A stretch of DNA of 64,000 nt from assembly GCF_005954645.2 (NCBI RefSeq), contig NZ_CP040695.2, positions 3,658,001 through 3,722,000 on the forward strand, read 5' to 3'. The translations under genes and the position numbers were made by a program. The notes below the pieces were generated by a model. The model made no database searches, was not told the DNA's origin, and saw only the letters and a program-made list of their open reading frames with translations. The DNA is from Nocardioides sp. S-1144 (GTDB lineage Bacteria > Actinomycetota > Actinomycetes > Propionibacteriales > Nocardioidaceae). How positions within the stretch are numbered: position 1 is the first letter of the stretch; every line of letters starts with the position of its first letter. Positions 1 through 6,942 of the stretch are shown here, one piece after another.

Positions 1-1245
1 CTCGGCATCCTCGGCGTCGCCGGCGGGCTGGTCCTGCTCACCGCGGCCCCCGGTACCGCCGCCGGCCCGGTCGCCCAGGCGACCGCGACGGCCCTGACCG
101 TGAGCCTGGCCGGCACCCCGGCGGGGTCGGAGACCTACGCGGTCACCCACGACGGCACCCGCGAGTCCGCGACCGGCACCCGGACCCCGGTGGTCTCCCT
201 GCTGGGCGGCCAGTCGTCGGCGTCCGGGAGCGTGCTGACCCAGGACGCGACCGCCGGCGTCGTCGACGGCGCCGGCCGGTCCGCCGCGTGCGCCGGACTC
301 GCCGGCCGGGGCGCCGGCGTGGGCTCGGTCGGTGACGGCAGCTGCCTGACCCCCGGCGACGCGCTGAGGATCGACGCCGGCACCCTCGACCTCAGCGGCG
401 TCACCCTCGTGCGCTCCGACCTGCTCCAGGGGCTCGACGCCGAGCTGCAGGACGCCCTGGCCCCGCTCCTGGACGCCGCCCTGCCGGCCGCCCAGGACGG
501 ACTCGCCACGGCGCTGACCTCGCTCGGCGACCTCGGCCTCACCCTCGACCTGGACGCCGTGCAGAGCTGGTGCAGCGCGACGACCACCTCGGCCGAGGGC
601 GACTCCCGCCTGGCCGGCGCCGCACTCGCGGTCGAGGTCGCCGGCGAGCGCGTCGAGGTGCTGGCGCTGCCCGCCGACCCGGCCCCGAACACCCGGCTCG
701 CGACCGGGCTCGACGAGGTCGTGGCCACCCTGACCGCCGCGCTCACCACCCAGCTGGAGACCGGCTTCGACGGCGTCCTCGCGCCGGCCGGCGTCCTGCT
801 CGACGAGCTCGAGTCCGCGTTGCAGGAGAACGTGCTCTCCGTCGTCGCCGAGCAGCTCGCCCCGCTCGAGGAGAACCTGCTGGACGCCGTCCTGAACAAG
901 CAGGTCCGGGCCGGCAGGGACAGCATCGAGGTGACCGCCCTCGACGTCGAGGTGCTGCCGGCCGCCCGCCAGTTCGGCTTCGAGCCCCTCGCCCTCGAGG
1001 TCGGTCGCTCCACGTGCGGTCCGGGCGGACGCGTCGTCGCCCCGCCGGTCGAGCAGACGCCGTCCGCGGAGCCGAGGCCCGAGCCGACCGTCCCGACGTC
1101 GGTCCCGGCGGGGCTGGACGGCGTCCCGGCCGCCGCGCCGGCCGACGGCGCCGCCGGTGGTCGCGGCACCGGGCCCGCCCTCCTGGCGCTCGGGGTGCTC
1201 GCGCTCGCCGCCGGCCTGGCGTCCTACCGCCGTGTCCTCCGCTAG
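1..1245 (+). CDS. Secreted, C-terminally membrane-anchored protein of unknown function (5' end outside window)
   Basis: The reading frame is open from the first base, so the start codon lies upstream. The first visible residues (LGILGVAGGLVLLTAAPGTA) look like the hydrophobic core and cleavage region of a signal peptide. The roughly 350-residue exported part is rich in Ala, Leu, Asp and Gly and contains a stretch of amphipathic repeats (DLLQGLDAELQDALAPLLDA and later similar helices). The tail has a Pro-rich linker, a hydrophobic segment (LLALGVLALAAGLA) and a basic end (SYRRVLR), the layout of a wall-sorting signal, but no LPXTG motif is visible. A sortase gene overlaps its 3' end, so it may be that enzyme's substrate; this is inference from adjacency. 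No known enzymatic domain was recognised. Confidence 0.75.
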   Translation, partial: LGILGVAGGLVLLTAAPGTAAGPVAQATATALTVSLAGTPAGSETYAVTHDGTRESATGTRTPVVSLLGGQSSASGSVLTQDATAGVVDGAGRSAACAGLAGRGAGVGSVGDGSCLTPGDALRIDAGTLDLSGVTLVRSDLLQGLDAELQDALAPLLDAALPAAQDGLATALTSLGDLGLTLDLDAVQSWCSATTTSAEGDSRLAGAALAVEVAGERVEVLALPADPAPNTRLATGLDEVVATLTAALTTQLETGFDGVLAPAGVLLDELESALQENVLSVVAEQLAPLEENLLDAVLNKQVRAGRDSIEVTALDVEVLPAARQFGFEPLALEVGRSTCGPGGRVVAPPVEQTPSAEPRPEPTVPTSVPAGLDGVPAAAPADGAAGGRGTGPALLALGVLALAAGLASYRRVLR

Positions 1246-1840
1246 CAGCAGCGGCCCGGGGCCGCGGCTGGACGGGATGCTCGCGGCGGCGACCACCACC
1301 CTGCTCGTGCTCTGCGTCGGCCTCGTGGCGTGGGGCGCGGTCGGCCCGGGCCCCGGCGCGGCGTCGGCGGACCGACCCGTCGTCCCCGCCGCCGCACCGG
1401 TGCGCCTGGTGGTGCCCTCACTCGGCATCGAGGCCTCCGTGGTCCCGGTCGGGCTGAGCGCGGACGCCGTCCTCGACCCGCCCGCGGACGCCACCACCGT
1501 CGGGTGGTGGGACGACAGCGCCCGCCCGGGCGCCGCCCGCGGCCAGGTCGTCATCACCGGCCACACCGTCCACACCGGCGGCGGTGCCCTCGACGCGGTG
1601 AGCACCACCCCGGGCCTGCGCGGCCGGCGCATCGACGTGCGGACCCGCGCCGGCGTCCAGCACTACCGGGTCGTGCGGCGCGAGGTGCTCAGCCGCGACG
1701 AGCTCGCCGCGGGCGCCCAGGGCCTCTTCGGTCAGGACCGTCGCGACGACGGCGGTGCCCGGTTGGTGCTGGTCACCTGCACCGACTGGAACGGCAGCTC
1801 CTACGACAGCAACGTCGTGGTCGTCGCCGAGCCGGTCTGA
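1232..1840 (+). CDS. Class F-like sortase
   Basis: About 202 residues: an N-terminal membrane segment (MLAAATTTLLVLCVGLVAWG) followed by a sortase beta-barrel. The catalytic His lies in VVITGHTVHTGGG and the catalytic Cys in LVLVTCTDW. The order (SLGIEA start strand, GWW, GHT, TC) is that of the small actinobacterial class F/E sortases, which attach proteins to peptidoglycan or act as housekeeping transpeptidases. The conserved Arg normally found a few residues after the Cys (as in YRDN-type motifs) is not obvious; the corresponding stretch reads YDSNVVV. The GTG start overlaps the end of the upstream wall protein by 14 bases; an internal ATG at 1277 is an alternative start. Co-transcription with the upstream gene is likely. 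Confidence 0.85.
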   Translation: MSSASSSGPGPRLDGMLAAATTTLLVLCVGLVAWGAVGPGPGAASADRPVVPAAAPVRLVVPSLGIEASVVPVGLSADAVLDPPADATTVGWWDDSARPGAARGQVVITGHTVHTGGGALDAVSTTPGLRGRRIDVRTRAGVQHYRVVRREVLSRDELAAGAQGLFGQDRRDDGGARLVLVTCTDWNGSSYDSNVVVVAEPV

Positions 1841-1879
1841 GCCCGTCGCTCAGGCCTGCCCGTCCCGCGCAGTTGCCGC

Positions 1880-1981
1880 GAATTGGCCAGCTCCCGGACC
1901 GGGAACCGAGCCGATCGCGGCAATTGCCCCGAATTGGCCAGCTCCCGGGCCGGGAACCGAGCCGATCGCGGCAATTGCGCG
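1880..1981. repeat. Two tandem 51-bp repeats plus a partial copy
   Basis: Two almost identical 51-bp units begin at 1880 and 1931. Each starts GAATTGGCCAGCTCCCGG, contains a compact TCCCGG-N-CCGGGA dyad and ends CGGCAATTG. A decayed third start (GATCTGGCAG) follows at 1982, and a partial end (CAGTTGCCGC) precedes the first unit. The array lies between the sortase gene and a convergent gene, so it could act as a bidirectional terminator or protein-binding site. It is relatively AT-rich for this region. Confidence 0.8.
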
Positions 1982-2025
1982 GATCTGGCAGGCGGACCGG
2001 ACCGGCCCGCGTGGGTAAGGGGGCG

Positions 2026-2301
2026 TCAGCCGCCGGCGACGGCTGGGATGACCGAGACCTGGACGCCGTCGGGGGTGGCGGTGTCGAGGTTCTCGAGGAA
2101 CCGGACGTCGTCGTTGCCGACGTAGACGTTGACGAAGCGGCGCAGCCGGCCGTCCTCGTCGAGGATCCGAGCCCGGATGCCGGGGTAGGAGGCGTCGAGG
2201 TCGCCGAGCACCTCGGCCAGGGTGGACCCGGTGGCGCTCACCTCGGACTCGCCGCCGGTGTAGGTGCGCAGGATGGTCGGGACGCGGACGGAGACGCTCA
2301 C
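2026..2301 (-). CDS. MoaD/ThiS-family sulfur carrier protein (CysO-like)
   Basis: 91 residues with the beta-grasp fold signature of small sulfur carriers: SVSVRVPTILRTYTGGESEV at the start, a central RRFVNVYVGNDDVRFL strand pair and the obligatory C-terminal Gly-Gly (AVAGG). Family members are adenylated and thiocarboxylated at this terminus by a MoeB/ThiF-type enzyme and donate sulfide to a PLP enzyme or other acceptor. The start is a GTG with AGGGAAG about 8 bases upstream. It lies 40 bases downstream of a threonine synthase-family gene on the same strand, so both should be under the same SAM riboswitch. The pairing resembles CysO with CysM, in which the carrier feeds sulfur to a fold-type II PLP enzyme. 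No activating enzyme is in the window. Confidence 0.88.
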   Translation of the reverse strand: MSVSVRVPTILRTYTGGESEVSATGSTLAEVLGDLDASYPGIRARILDEDGRLRRFVNVYVGNDDVRFLENLDTATPDGVQVSVIPAVAGG

Positions 2302-2341
2302 GCTGGTTCTTCCCTCTCGGTTCTCGGGGCTGGGGTCGGGC

Positions 2342-3634
2342 TCAGGCGCCGAGGCCGGTGGCCCGGAAGGCGTCGTACGACGGCTCGATGGTGGCGGCCG
2401 CGGAGACGATCCCGGAGACAGCGTCGAGGGTCTTCAGCCCGTGGCCGGTGTTGATGACGACGGTCTCGAGCGCCGGGTCGAGCTGGCCGGTCTCCACGAG
2501 CTTGCGGGTCACCGCGACGGTGGTGCCGCCGGCGGTCTCGGTGAAGATGCCCTCGGTGCGCGCGAGCAGCACGATGCCGGCGCGGACCTCGTCGTCGGAG
2601 ACGTCCTCGACCGCCCCGCCGGACTCCCGGCAGATGTCGAGCACGTAGATGCCGTCGGCCGGGTTGCCGATCGCCAGGCTCTTGGCGATGGTGTCGGGCT
2701 TGACCGGGCGGATGGCGTCGGTCTCGGCCTTGTAGGCGATCGAGACCGGCGAGCAGCCGGTGGCCTGCGCGCCGAAGACGCGGTACGGCTTGTCCTCGAC
2801 GAGGCCGAGGGCGATCAGCTCCTGGAAGGCCTTGTGCACCTTGGTCAGCTGCGAGCCGGAGGCGACCGGGATGACGATCTGGTCGGGCAGCCGCCAGCCG
2901 AGCTGCTCGGCGATCTCGTAGCCCAGGGTCTTGGAGCCCTCGGCGTAGAAGGGGCGCACGTTGACGTTGACGAACGCCCAGCCCTCCTCCTCGCCGGCGA
3001 TCTCCGAGGCGAGCTTGTTGACGTCGTCGTAGTTGCCGTTCACCGCGACGAGCTGGTCGGTGAAGATGGCCGAGTTCACCTGCTTGGGCTGCTCCAGGTT
3101 GCTCGGGATGAACACCACCGTGCGGATGCCGGCCCGGGCGCCGGCCGCGGCGACGGCGTTCGCGAGGTTGCCGGTGCTGGGGCAGGCGAACGTCGTCGCG
3201 CCCAGCTCGCGGGCCGCGCTCAGCGCGCAGGCCACGACCCGGTCCTTGAAGGAGTTGGTGGGGTTGGTCGAGTCGTCCTTGACCCACAGGTTGTCGATGC
3301 CGAGCTCGGCGCCGAGGTTGGTGGCCTTGAGCAGCCGGGTGAAGCCGGGCTCGGTGTTCGGGCTCTGCTCGATGTCGGTCGGCACCGGCAGCAGCGCCTT
3401 GTAGCGCCAGATGTTGCGGGGGCCGGCCGCGATCTCCTCGCGGGTCACCACGGGGAAGTCGTAGGCGATCTCGAGGGGACCGAAGCACTCGGGGCACGCG
3501 TAGTGCGGGCCGAGGTCGACCTCGTGACGACACTCGCGGCACACCAGGCTGCGGGCGTTGCCGAAGGCACCCTCGCGGACGGGGCCGGGTCCCGTGGCCG
3601 TCGTGGTGGGCTGGTCGATCGTGGGAGCGCTCAT
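2342..3634 (-). CDS. thrC: Threonine synthase-family PLP enzyme
   Basis: 430 residues. An N-terminal zinc-ribbon-like segment carries CxxC pairs (LVCREC and YACPECFG). The PLP lysine lies in STNPTNSFKDR and the phosphate-binding loop is STGNLANAVAAAG. Threonine synthase converts O-phosphohomoserine to threonine. The ATG at 3634 was chosen because AAGGAGG sits directly upstream; an upstream ATG at 3652 would place the start inside the riboswitch. A SAM-I riboswitch precedes the gene and a ThiS-like carrier gene follows it. SAM control is expected for methionine genes rather than for threonine formation. An alternative is therefore that this homologue uses O-phosphohomoserine and the carrier thiocarboxylate to make homocysteine. 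The family is certain; the exact reaction is not. Confidence 0.9.
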   Translation of the reverse strand: MSAPTIDQPTTTATGPGPVREGAFGNARSLVCRECRHEVDLGPHYACPECFGPLEIAYDFPVVTREEIAAGPRNIWRYKALLPVPTDIEQSPNTEPGFTRLLKATNLGAELGIDNLWVKDDSTNPTNSFKDRVVACALSAARELGATTFACPSTGNLANAVAAAGARAGIRTVVFIPSNLEQPKQVNSAIFTDQLVAVNGNYDDVNKLASEIAGEEEGWAFVNVNVRPFYAEGSKTLGYEIAEQLGWRLPDQIVIPVASGSQLTKVHKAFQELIALGLVEDKPYRVFGAQATGCSPVSIAYKAETDAIRPVKPDTIAKSLAIGNPADGIYVLDICRESGGAVEDVSDDEVRAGIVLLARTEGIFTETAGGTTVAVTRKLVETGQLDPALETVVINTGHGLKTLDAVSGIVSAAATIEPSYDAFRATGLGA

Positions 3635-3790
3635 GAAGGTCCTCCTTCTCATCTTCCCCGGGGCGGATCTCGCGTCCGGGCGGAATTGGCACCGTTTCCA
3701 CGATCCGTTCCGGGTCTGTCCGGAGGCGGAGGTTCGTGGCGGTTGCCGGGACTTCGCTGGGCCGTTCCCTCAGTCCCTCGTGATGAGCTG
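3635..3790 (-). promoter_or_regulatory. SAM-I (S-box) riboswitch with ribosome-binding-site hairpin
   Basis: Reading the minus strand from 3787, the leader has all S-box core elements in order. These are a P1 5' strand CTCATC, GAGGGA and GGCCC, then CCCGGCAACC, then GGTGCCAATTCC, and a P1 3' strand GATGAG at 3653-3648 that closes the aptamer. The P1 3' strand abuts the Shine-Dalgarno sequence. GAAGG-AGGA-CCTTC forms a hairpin around AGGAGG immediately before the ATG, sharing one base with P1. A translational OFF switch stacked on P1 is inferred; no terminator-type U-tract is present. It should control the threonine synthase gene and the downstream sulfur carrier. Confidence 0.9.
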
Positions 3791-3796
3791 TCTCCG

Positions 3797-3802
3797 ACTC
3801 TA
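3797..3802 (-). promoter_or_regulatory. Probable -10 box of the riboswitch transcript
   Basis: TAGAGT on the minus strand would place the transcription start near 3790, a few bases before the first base of the S-box P1 stem. No good -35 hexamer is seen at the usual spacing; GTGACG lies about 20 bases upstream. Confidence 0.45.
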
Positions 3803-3863
3803 CGACCACCCGTCTCACGATGCGTCACCGAGTCCCGGCATGTGGGATCTGGCGCGAACGGCC

Positions 3864-4040
3864 GGTGGCTTCGTCGGCGCTCGCTGGCGCTCGCTTGCTC
3901 AGCCTCCGGATGGGGCGGGTGGCTTCGTCGGCGCTCGCTGGCGCTCGCTTGCTCAGCCTCCGGATGGGGACCGGCGCTCGCTTGCCCAGCCTCCGGATGG
4001 GGCGGGTGGCTGCGCTCGCTCGCCCAGCCTCCGGAGGCGG
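3864..4040. repeat. Decaying 55-bp tandem repeats between riboswitch promoter and otsB
   Basis: Two near-perfect 55-bp units start at 3864 and 3919 (GGTGGCTTCGTCGGCGCTCG at the head, CTCAGCCTCCGGATGGGG near the tail). They are followed by two shortened copies of the tail (CGCTCGCTTGCCCAGCCTCC and a diverged last one) up to about 4040. With the riboswitch this fills the 400-base gap between the two genes. It resembles the GCTCGC-rich dispersed intergenic repeats of actinomycetes. No ORF in it looks real. Confidence 0.8.
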
Positions 4041-4048
4041 TGGGTGGG

Positions 4049-4894
4049 TCAGGCGCGGAGGGAGGCGGCGTCCTCGGTGAGCTGGCGCAGCAGCGTGAGC
4101 ACCCCGGCGGGGCCGGGGACAACGACGTCGGCGAGGCCGACCAGGGCGTTCTCCTCGTCGGAGGACGAGGCGACCAGCAGGGTCGGCATCCCGTCGTCGC
4201 CGAGCTGCCGCACGGCCTCGAAGGCCTCGAGGTCACCGAGGTCGTCGCCGGCGAAGAGGAAGCCGCCGGCGTCGAGCTCCTCGACGATGGTCCGGACGGC
4301 GGTGCCCTTGTGCGAGCCCGGCGAGCGGACCTCGATCACGCTGCGGCCGGGCTCGACGACCAGGTCGTGGCGGGCCGCGAGCGCCTCGAGCTCGGGCAGC
4401 AGCCGGGCGAAGGCCGCCTCGGCGTCGGGCAGCCGCCGGGTGTGGACGGCGACCGCCAGGCCCTTGTCCTCCACGTAGGCCTCCCCGGCGTCGACCCGCC
4501 GCAGCACGCGCGGCAGCTCGCCCTCGAAGCTGGCCAGGCCGTGCGGCGGTCGCGGGCCGATGACCCGCCGGTTCGTCGAGCTCCACCGCTCGTTGCCGTA
4601 CTGGCCGAAGAGGTAGAGGTCCTTGCCGGCGTCGCCCATCGCGGTGCCGACCTCCTCGAGCCCGCCGAGGTCGAGGGCCTGGCGCGCCGGGCGCCCGGTG
4701 ATGACGGCGACCGCGAGCACCTGCGCGCCGAGGCCGACCAGCACCTCGCCGGCGTCGGGGTGGATGTGGGCCGCGGACGGGTCGTCGACGATCGGCGCCA
4801 GGACGCCGTCGAAGTCGAGCCCGACGACGGTCTCCGCGGCGACGCGCACCAGGGCGGCGTACCGCTGCTCCCCCTGGCTCGAGGTGAACTCCAC
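4049..4894 (-). CDS. otsB: Trehalose-6-phosphate phosphatase
   Basis: About 281 residues of the HAD superfamily. The nucleophile motif is VGLDFDGVLAP near the start, followed by VAVITGRPA (motif II region), GQYGNERW, VEDKGLAVAVHTR and the late motif FLFAGDDLGDLEAF that carries the metal-binding aspartates. This is the OtsB layout. It removes phosphate from trehalose-6-phosphate made by OtsA, encoded about 4 kb further right on the other strand. The start is uncertain: GTG at 4894 has a GGGG-rich stretch upstream, while ATG at 4912 has no visible ribosome site. It follows a LytR_C protein gene on the same strand after 60 bases. Confidence 0.9.
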   Translation of the reverse strand: MEFTSSQGEQRYAALVRVAAETVVGLDFDGVLAPIVDDPSAAHIHPDAGEVLVGLGAQVLAVAVITGRPARQALDLGGLEEVGTAMGDAGKDLYLFGQYGNERWSSTNRRVIGPRPPHGLASFEGELPRVLRRVDAGEAYVEDKGLAVAVHTRRLPDAEAAFARLLPELEALAARHDLVVEPGRSVIEVRSPGSHKGTAVRTIVEELDAGGFLFAGDDLGDLEAFEAVRQLGDDGMPTLLVASSSDEENALVGLADVVVPGPAGVLTLLRQLTEDAASLRA

Positions 4895-4954
4895 GCCCCT
4901 ACCCCACCACATCGCGTCCGCGGGTGCGGGACTGGTCCGCGGCGGGCGCCCGCC

Positions 4955-5449
4955 TCAGAGCGGGCTGGTGAGGACGATCGTGAGCCGGTCGAGCCGCATC
5001 TGGCCCACGGCCGGTGCCGTGCGCTGGATGCCGAGGTCGAGGGCGAGCTGCTTGGCCGCGCGCTCGAGGCGCTCGGGGAAGAACACGGTGTTGCCGGACA
5101 CGGTGCCGTACCAGTTGTCGGTGCCGACGACCTTCCAACCCGCGTCGGTGGCCTGCGTGCCGACGCTGCCGGCCAGCCCGGTGATGCCGGAGTTGTTGTA
5201 GACCTCGACGAAGACGCGGTCGCGCTCGATCGGCTTCGGCTTCGGCTTCTCCCTGCCGGGCTTCCTGGACGGCTCGGCGCTCGGGGTCTCGCTCGGCGTC
5301 GACTGCACCGTGGTCGCGACGTCGCGCTCGTCGGGCTCGACGCCGCGGGTGACGAAGAAGGCGATCGCGGCCATGGCGACCGCGACGATGCTCAGGACGA
5401 CGACCGGCGAGGGGAAGACCACGCCGCGCTGCGTGGGGCGGTCGCTCAT
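4955..5449 (-). CDS. Membrane-anchored LytR C-terminal-domain protein
   Basis: 164 residues: a short cytoplasmic N-terminus, one membrane helix (VVVLSIVAVAMAAIAFFV), a Ser/Thr/Pro-rich then Lys/Pro-rich linker (KPGREKPKPKP), and a C-terminal LytR_C domain. That domain begins VFVEVYNNSGITGLAGSV and continues through GWKVVGTDNWYG and NTVFFPERLERAAKQLA. The domain is known at the end of LytR-CpsA-Psr ligases and as stand-alone anchored proteins; its molecular role is unclear. It starts two bases after the stop of the upstream DUF3263 gene, a pair found together in many actinobacteria. Confidence 0.88.
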   Translation of the reverse strand: MSDRPTQRGVVFPSPVVVLSIVAVAMAAIAFFVTRGVEPDERDVATTVQSTPSETPSAEPSRKPGREKPKPKPIERDRVFVEVYNNSGITGLAGSVGTQATDAGWKVVGTDNWYGTVSGNTVFFPERLERAAKQLALDLGIQRTAPAVGQMRLDRLTIVLTSPL

Positions 5450-5451
5450 GC

Positions 5452-5757
5452 CTAGAGCTCGAACCCGAGTCGGCGGGCGGAGCGCTGGCGCTGCCGCTCG
5501 GAGCGCAGCCGGCGCAGCCGGCGGACCAGGAGCGGGTCGGCGGCGATGGCCTCGGGACGGTCGATGAGGGCGTTGAGGACCTGGTAGTAGCGGGTCGAGC
5601 TCATGTCGAACTTCTCCCGGACCGCGCTCTCCTTGGCCCCCGCGAACTTCCACCACTGTCGCTCGAACGCGAGGATCTCACGGTCGCGGTCGCTCAGCGT
5701 CCCGGCGGCCTCCTGGCCGTTCGGGTCGCCGGACTCGTCGTGCCGCTGGGCTTCCAT
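5452..5757 (-). CDS. DUF3263 protein
   Basis: 101 residues. The core LSDRDREILAFERQWWKF, AKESAVREKFDMSSTRYYQV and an Arg-rich tail (RRLRRLRSERQRQR) are typical of DUF3263, a small actinobacterial family with helix-turn-helix character; the SSTRYYQVL segment looks like a recognition helix. The ATG at 5757 was chosen for its GGGAG site about eight bases upstream. A likely promoter lies 40 to 70 bases upstream. It is the first gene of a unit with the LytR_C gene and perhaps otsB. Confidence 0.85.
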   Translation of the reverse strand: MEAQRHDESGDPNGQEAAGTLSDRDREILAFERQWWKFAGAKESAVREKFDMSSTRYYQVLNALIDRPEAIAADPLLVRRLRRLRSERQRQRSARRLGFEL

Positions 5758-5798
5758 CGCTACATCTCCCGCGAGGTCGTCGCATGTCTGTCGACGCC

Positions 5799-5828
5799 AC
5801 TGTAGACGGCGAATCACACCCGTGTCAT
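5799..5828 (-). promoter_or_regulatory. Promoter for the DUF3263 unit
   Basis: ATGACA at the -35 position and TACAGT at -10 with an 18-base spacer on the minus strand, leading into a roughly 35-base leader. A match by eye to the housekeeping sigma consensus. Confidence 0.45.
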
Positions 5829-5860
5829 TCGCACCGCCGAACCGGCGCCCGCGAACGTCC

Positions 5861-5866
5861 TAGGCT
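5861..5866 (+). promoter_or_regulatory. -10 box of a leaderless oxidoreductase transcript
   Basis: TAGGCT exactly six bases before the ATG, with no ribosome binding site. Transcription would begin at or next to the start codon. Confidence 0.5.
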
Positions 5867-5872
5867 GGGGCG

Positions 5873-6913
5873 ATGACCCACGACGGCACCGCCGACCGCC
5901 CCGTGCGCTGGGGCATCCTGGCCACCGGCAAGATCGCCCGCAAGTTCGCCGCCGACCTCGCCCTCGTGCCGGACGCCGAGCTGGTGGCGGTCGGCTCGCG
6001 CTCGGCCGGCTCCGCGGAGTCGTTCGCCGCGGAGCACGGCGCCCCCGGCTGTCGCGCGCACGCGTCCTACGAGGCGCTGGTCGCGGACCCCGACGTCGAC
6101 GTCGTCTACGTCGCGAGCCCGCACGCGCTGCACCTCGAGCACGCCCGGCTGGCCTTCGAGGCCGGCAAGCACGTGCTGTGCGAGAAGCCGCTCGCGGTCA
6201 CCGCGGCCGACGCCGAGGCGATCGTGGCGCTGGCCCGCCGGCACGACCGGTTCCTCATGGAGGCCATGTGGACCGCCTGCCACCCCGTGGTGCGGGCCGT
6301 GGCCGCCGGGCTGCGCGAGCGGCGCTTCGGCACCCCGCGGCAGTGGCACGCCGAGCTCGGCTTCGTCGTCGACACCGACGCCCTGGCCCCCGACGACCGG
6401 CTCCTCGACCCGGCCCTCGGCGCCGGCGCGATGCTCGACATGGGCATCTACCCGCTCACGACGGCGCACCTGCTCTTCGGGGAGGCCGAGGTCCTCACCG
6501 CGGCCGCGGCCGTCTCCGCGAGCGGCATCGACCTCGACATCGCGGTCGCGGGCCGCTACCCGGGCGGCGTCGTCGCGACCATGTCGGCGTCGATGACCTC
6601 GTGGTCCTCGCGCACCGGCACGATCGCCACCGACCGCGGCCGGATCGACCTCGCCGACTTCCACCACCCGACGCGGGCCACGTTCACGCCGCTCGCCGAG
6701 GGCGGTGACGACGGGACCGAGCTCGGCGTGGCGGTCCCGATCGAGGGCACCGAGGCCCTGATCGGCGTCGGGTACGGCAACGAGGCGGCCGAGGTCGGCC
6801 GCTGCCTGCGCGCGGGGCTGCGCGAGAGCCCGCTGGTCCCGCACGCGCAGACGCTCACGCTGATGCGGCAGATGGAAGACCTGCTCGCCCAGGTCGGCGT
6901 CACCTACCCCTGA
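5873..6913 (+). CDS. Gfo/Idh/MocA-family oxidoreductase
   Basis: 346 residues. The N-terminal Rossmann domain begins WGILATGKIARKFA and has the family motif HVLCEKPLAV around residue 100. The second half is the alpha/beta substrate domain with GAMLDMGIYPL and a VPIEGTEALIG-type stretch. The closest described group is the dihydrodiol/glucose-fructose oxidoreductase type NAD(P)-dependent dehydrogenases acting on sugars or cyclic polyols; the substrate cannot be read from the sequence. It is monocistronic, transcribed away from the DUF3263 unit and convergent with the two-component genes. Confidence 0.88.
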   Translation: MTHDGTADRPVRWGILATGKIARKFAADLALVPDAELVAVGSRSAGSAESFAAEHGAPGCRAHASYEALVADPDVDVVYVASPHALHLEHARLAFEAGKHVLCEKPLAVTAADAEAIVALARRHDRFLMEAMWTACHPVVRAVAAGLRERRFGTPRQWHAELGFVVDTDALAPDDRLLDPALGAGAMLDMGIYPLTTAHLLFGEAEVLTAAAAVSASGIDLDIAVAGRYPGGVVATMSASMTSWSSRTGTIATDRGRIDLADFHHPTRATFTPLAEGGDDGTELGVAVPIEGTEALIGVGYGNEAAEVGRCLRAGLRESPLVPHAQTLTLMRQMEDLLAQVGVTYP

Positions 6914-6942
6914 GCGCGACCCGCCCCCGGGCCCCGGGGGCG

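Noticed and set aside
2264..5455. A 1063-codon open frame on the plus strand
   Set aside because: It lies antisense to the sulfur carrier, threonine synthase, riboswitch, otsB and LytR_C genes, is built of Gly/Arg/Ala/Asp-rich sequence and has no recognisable domain; a shadow frame of GC-rich DNA.
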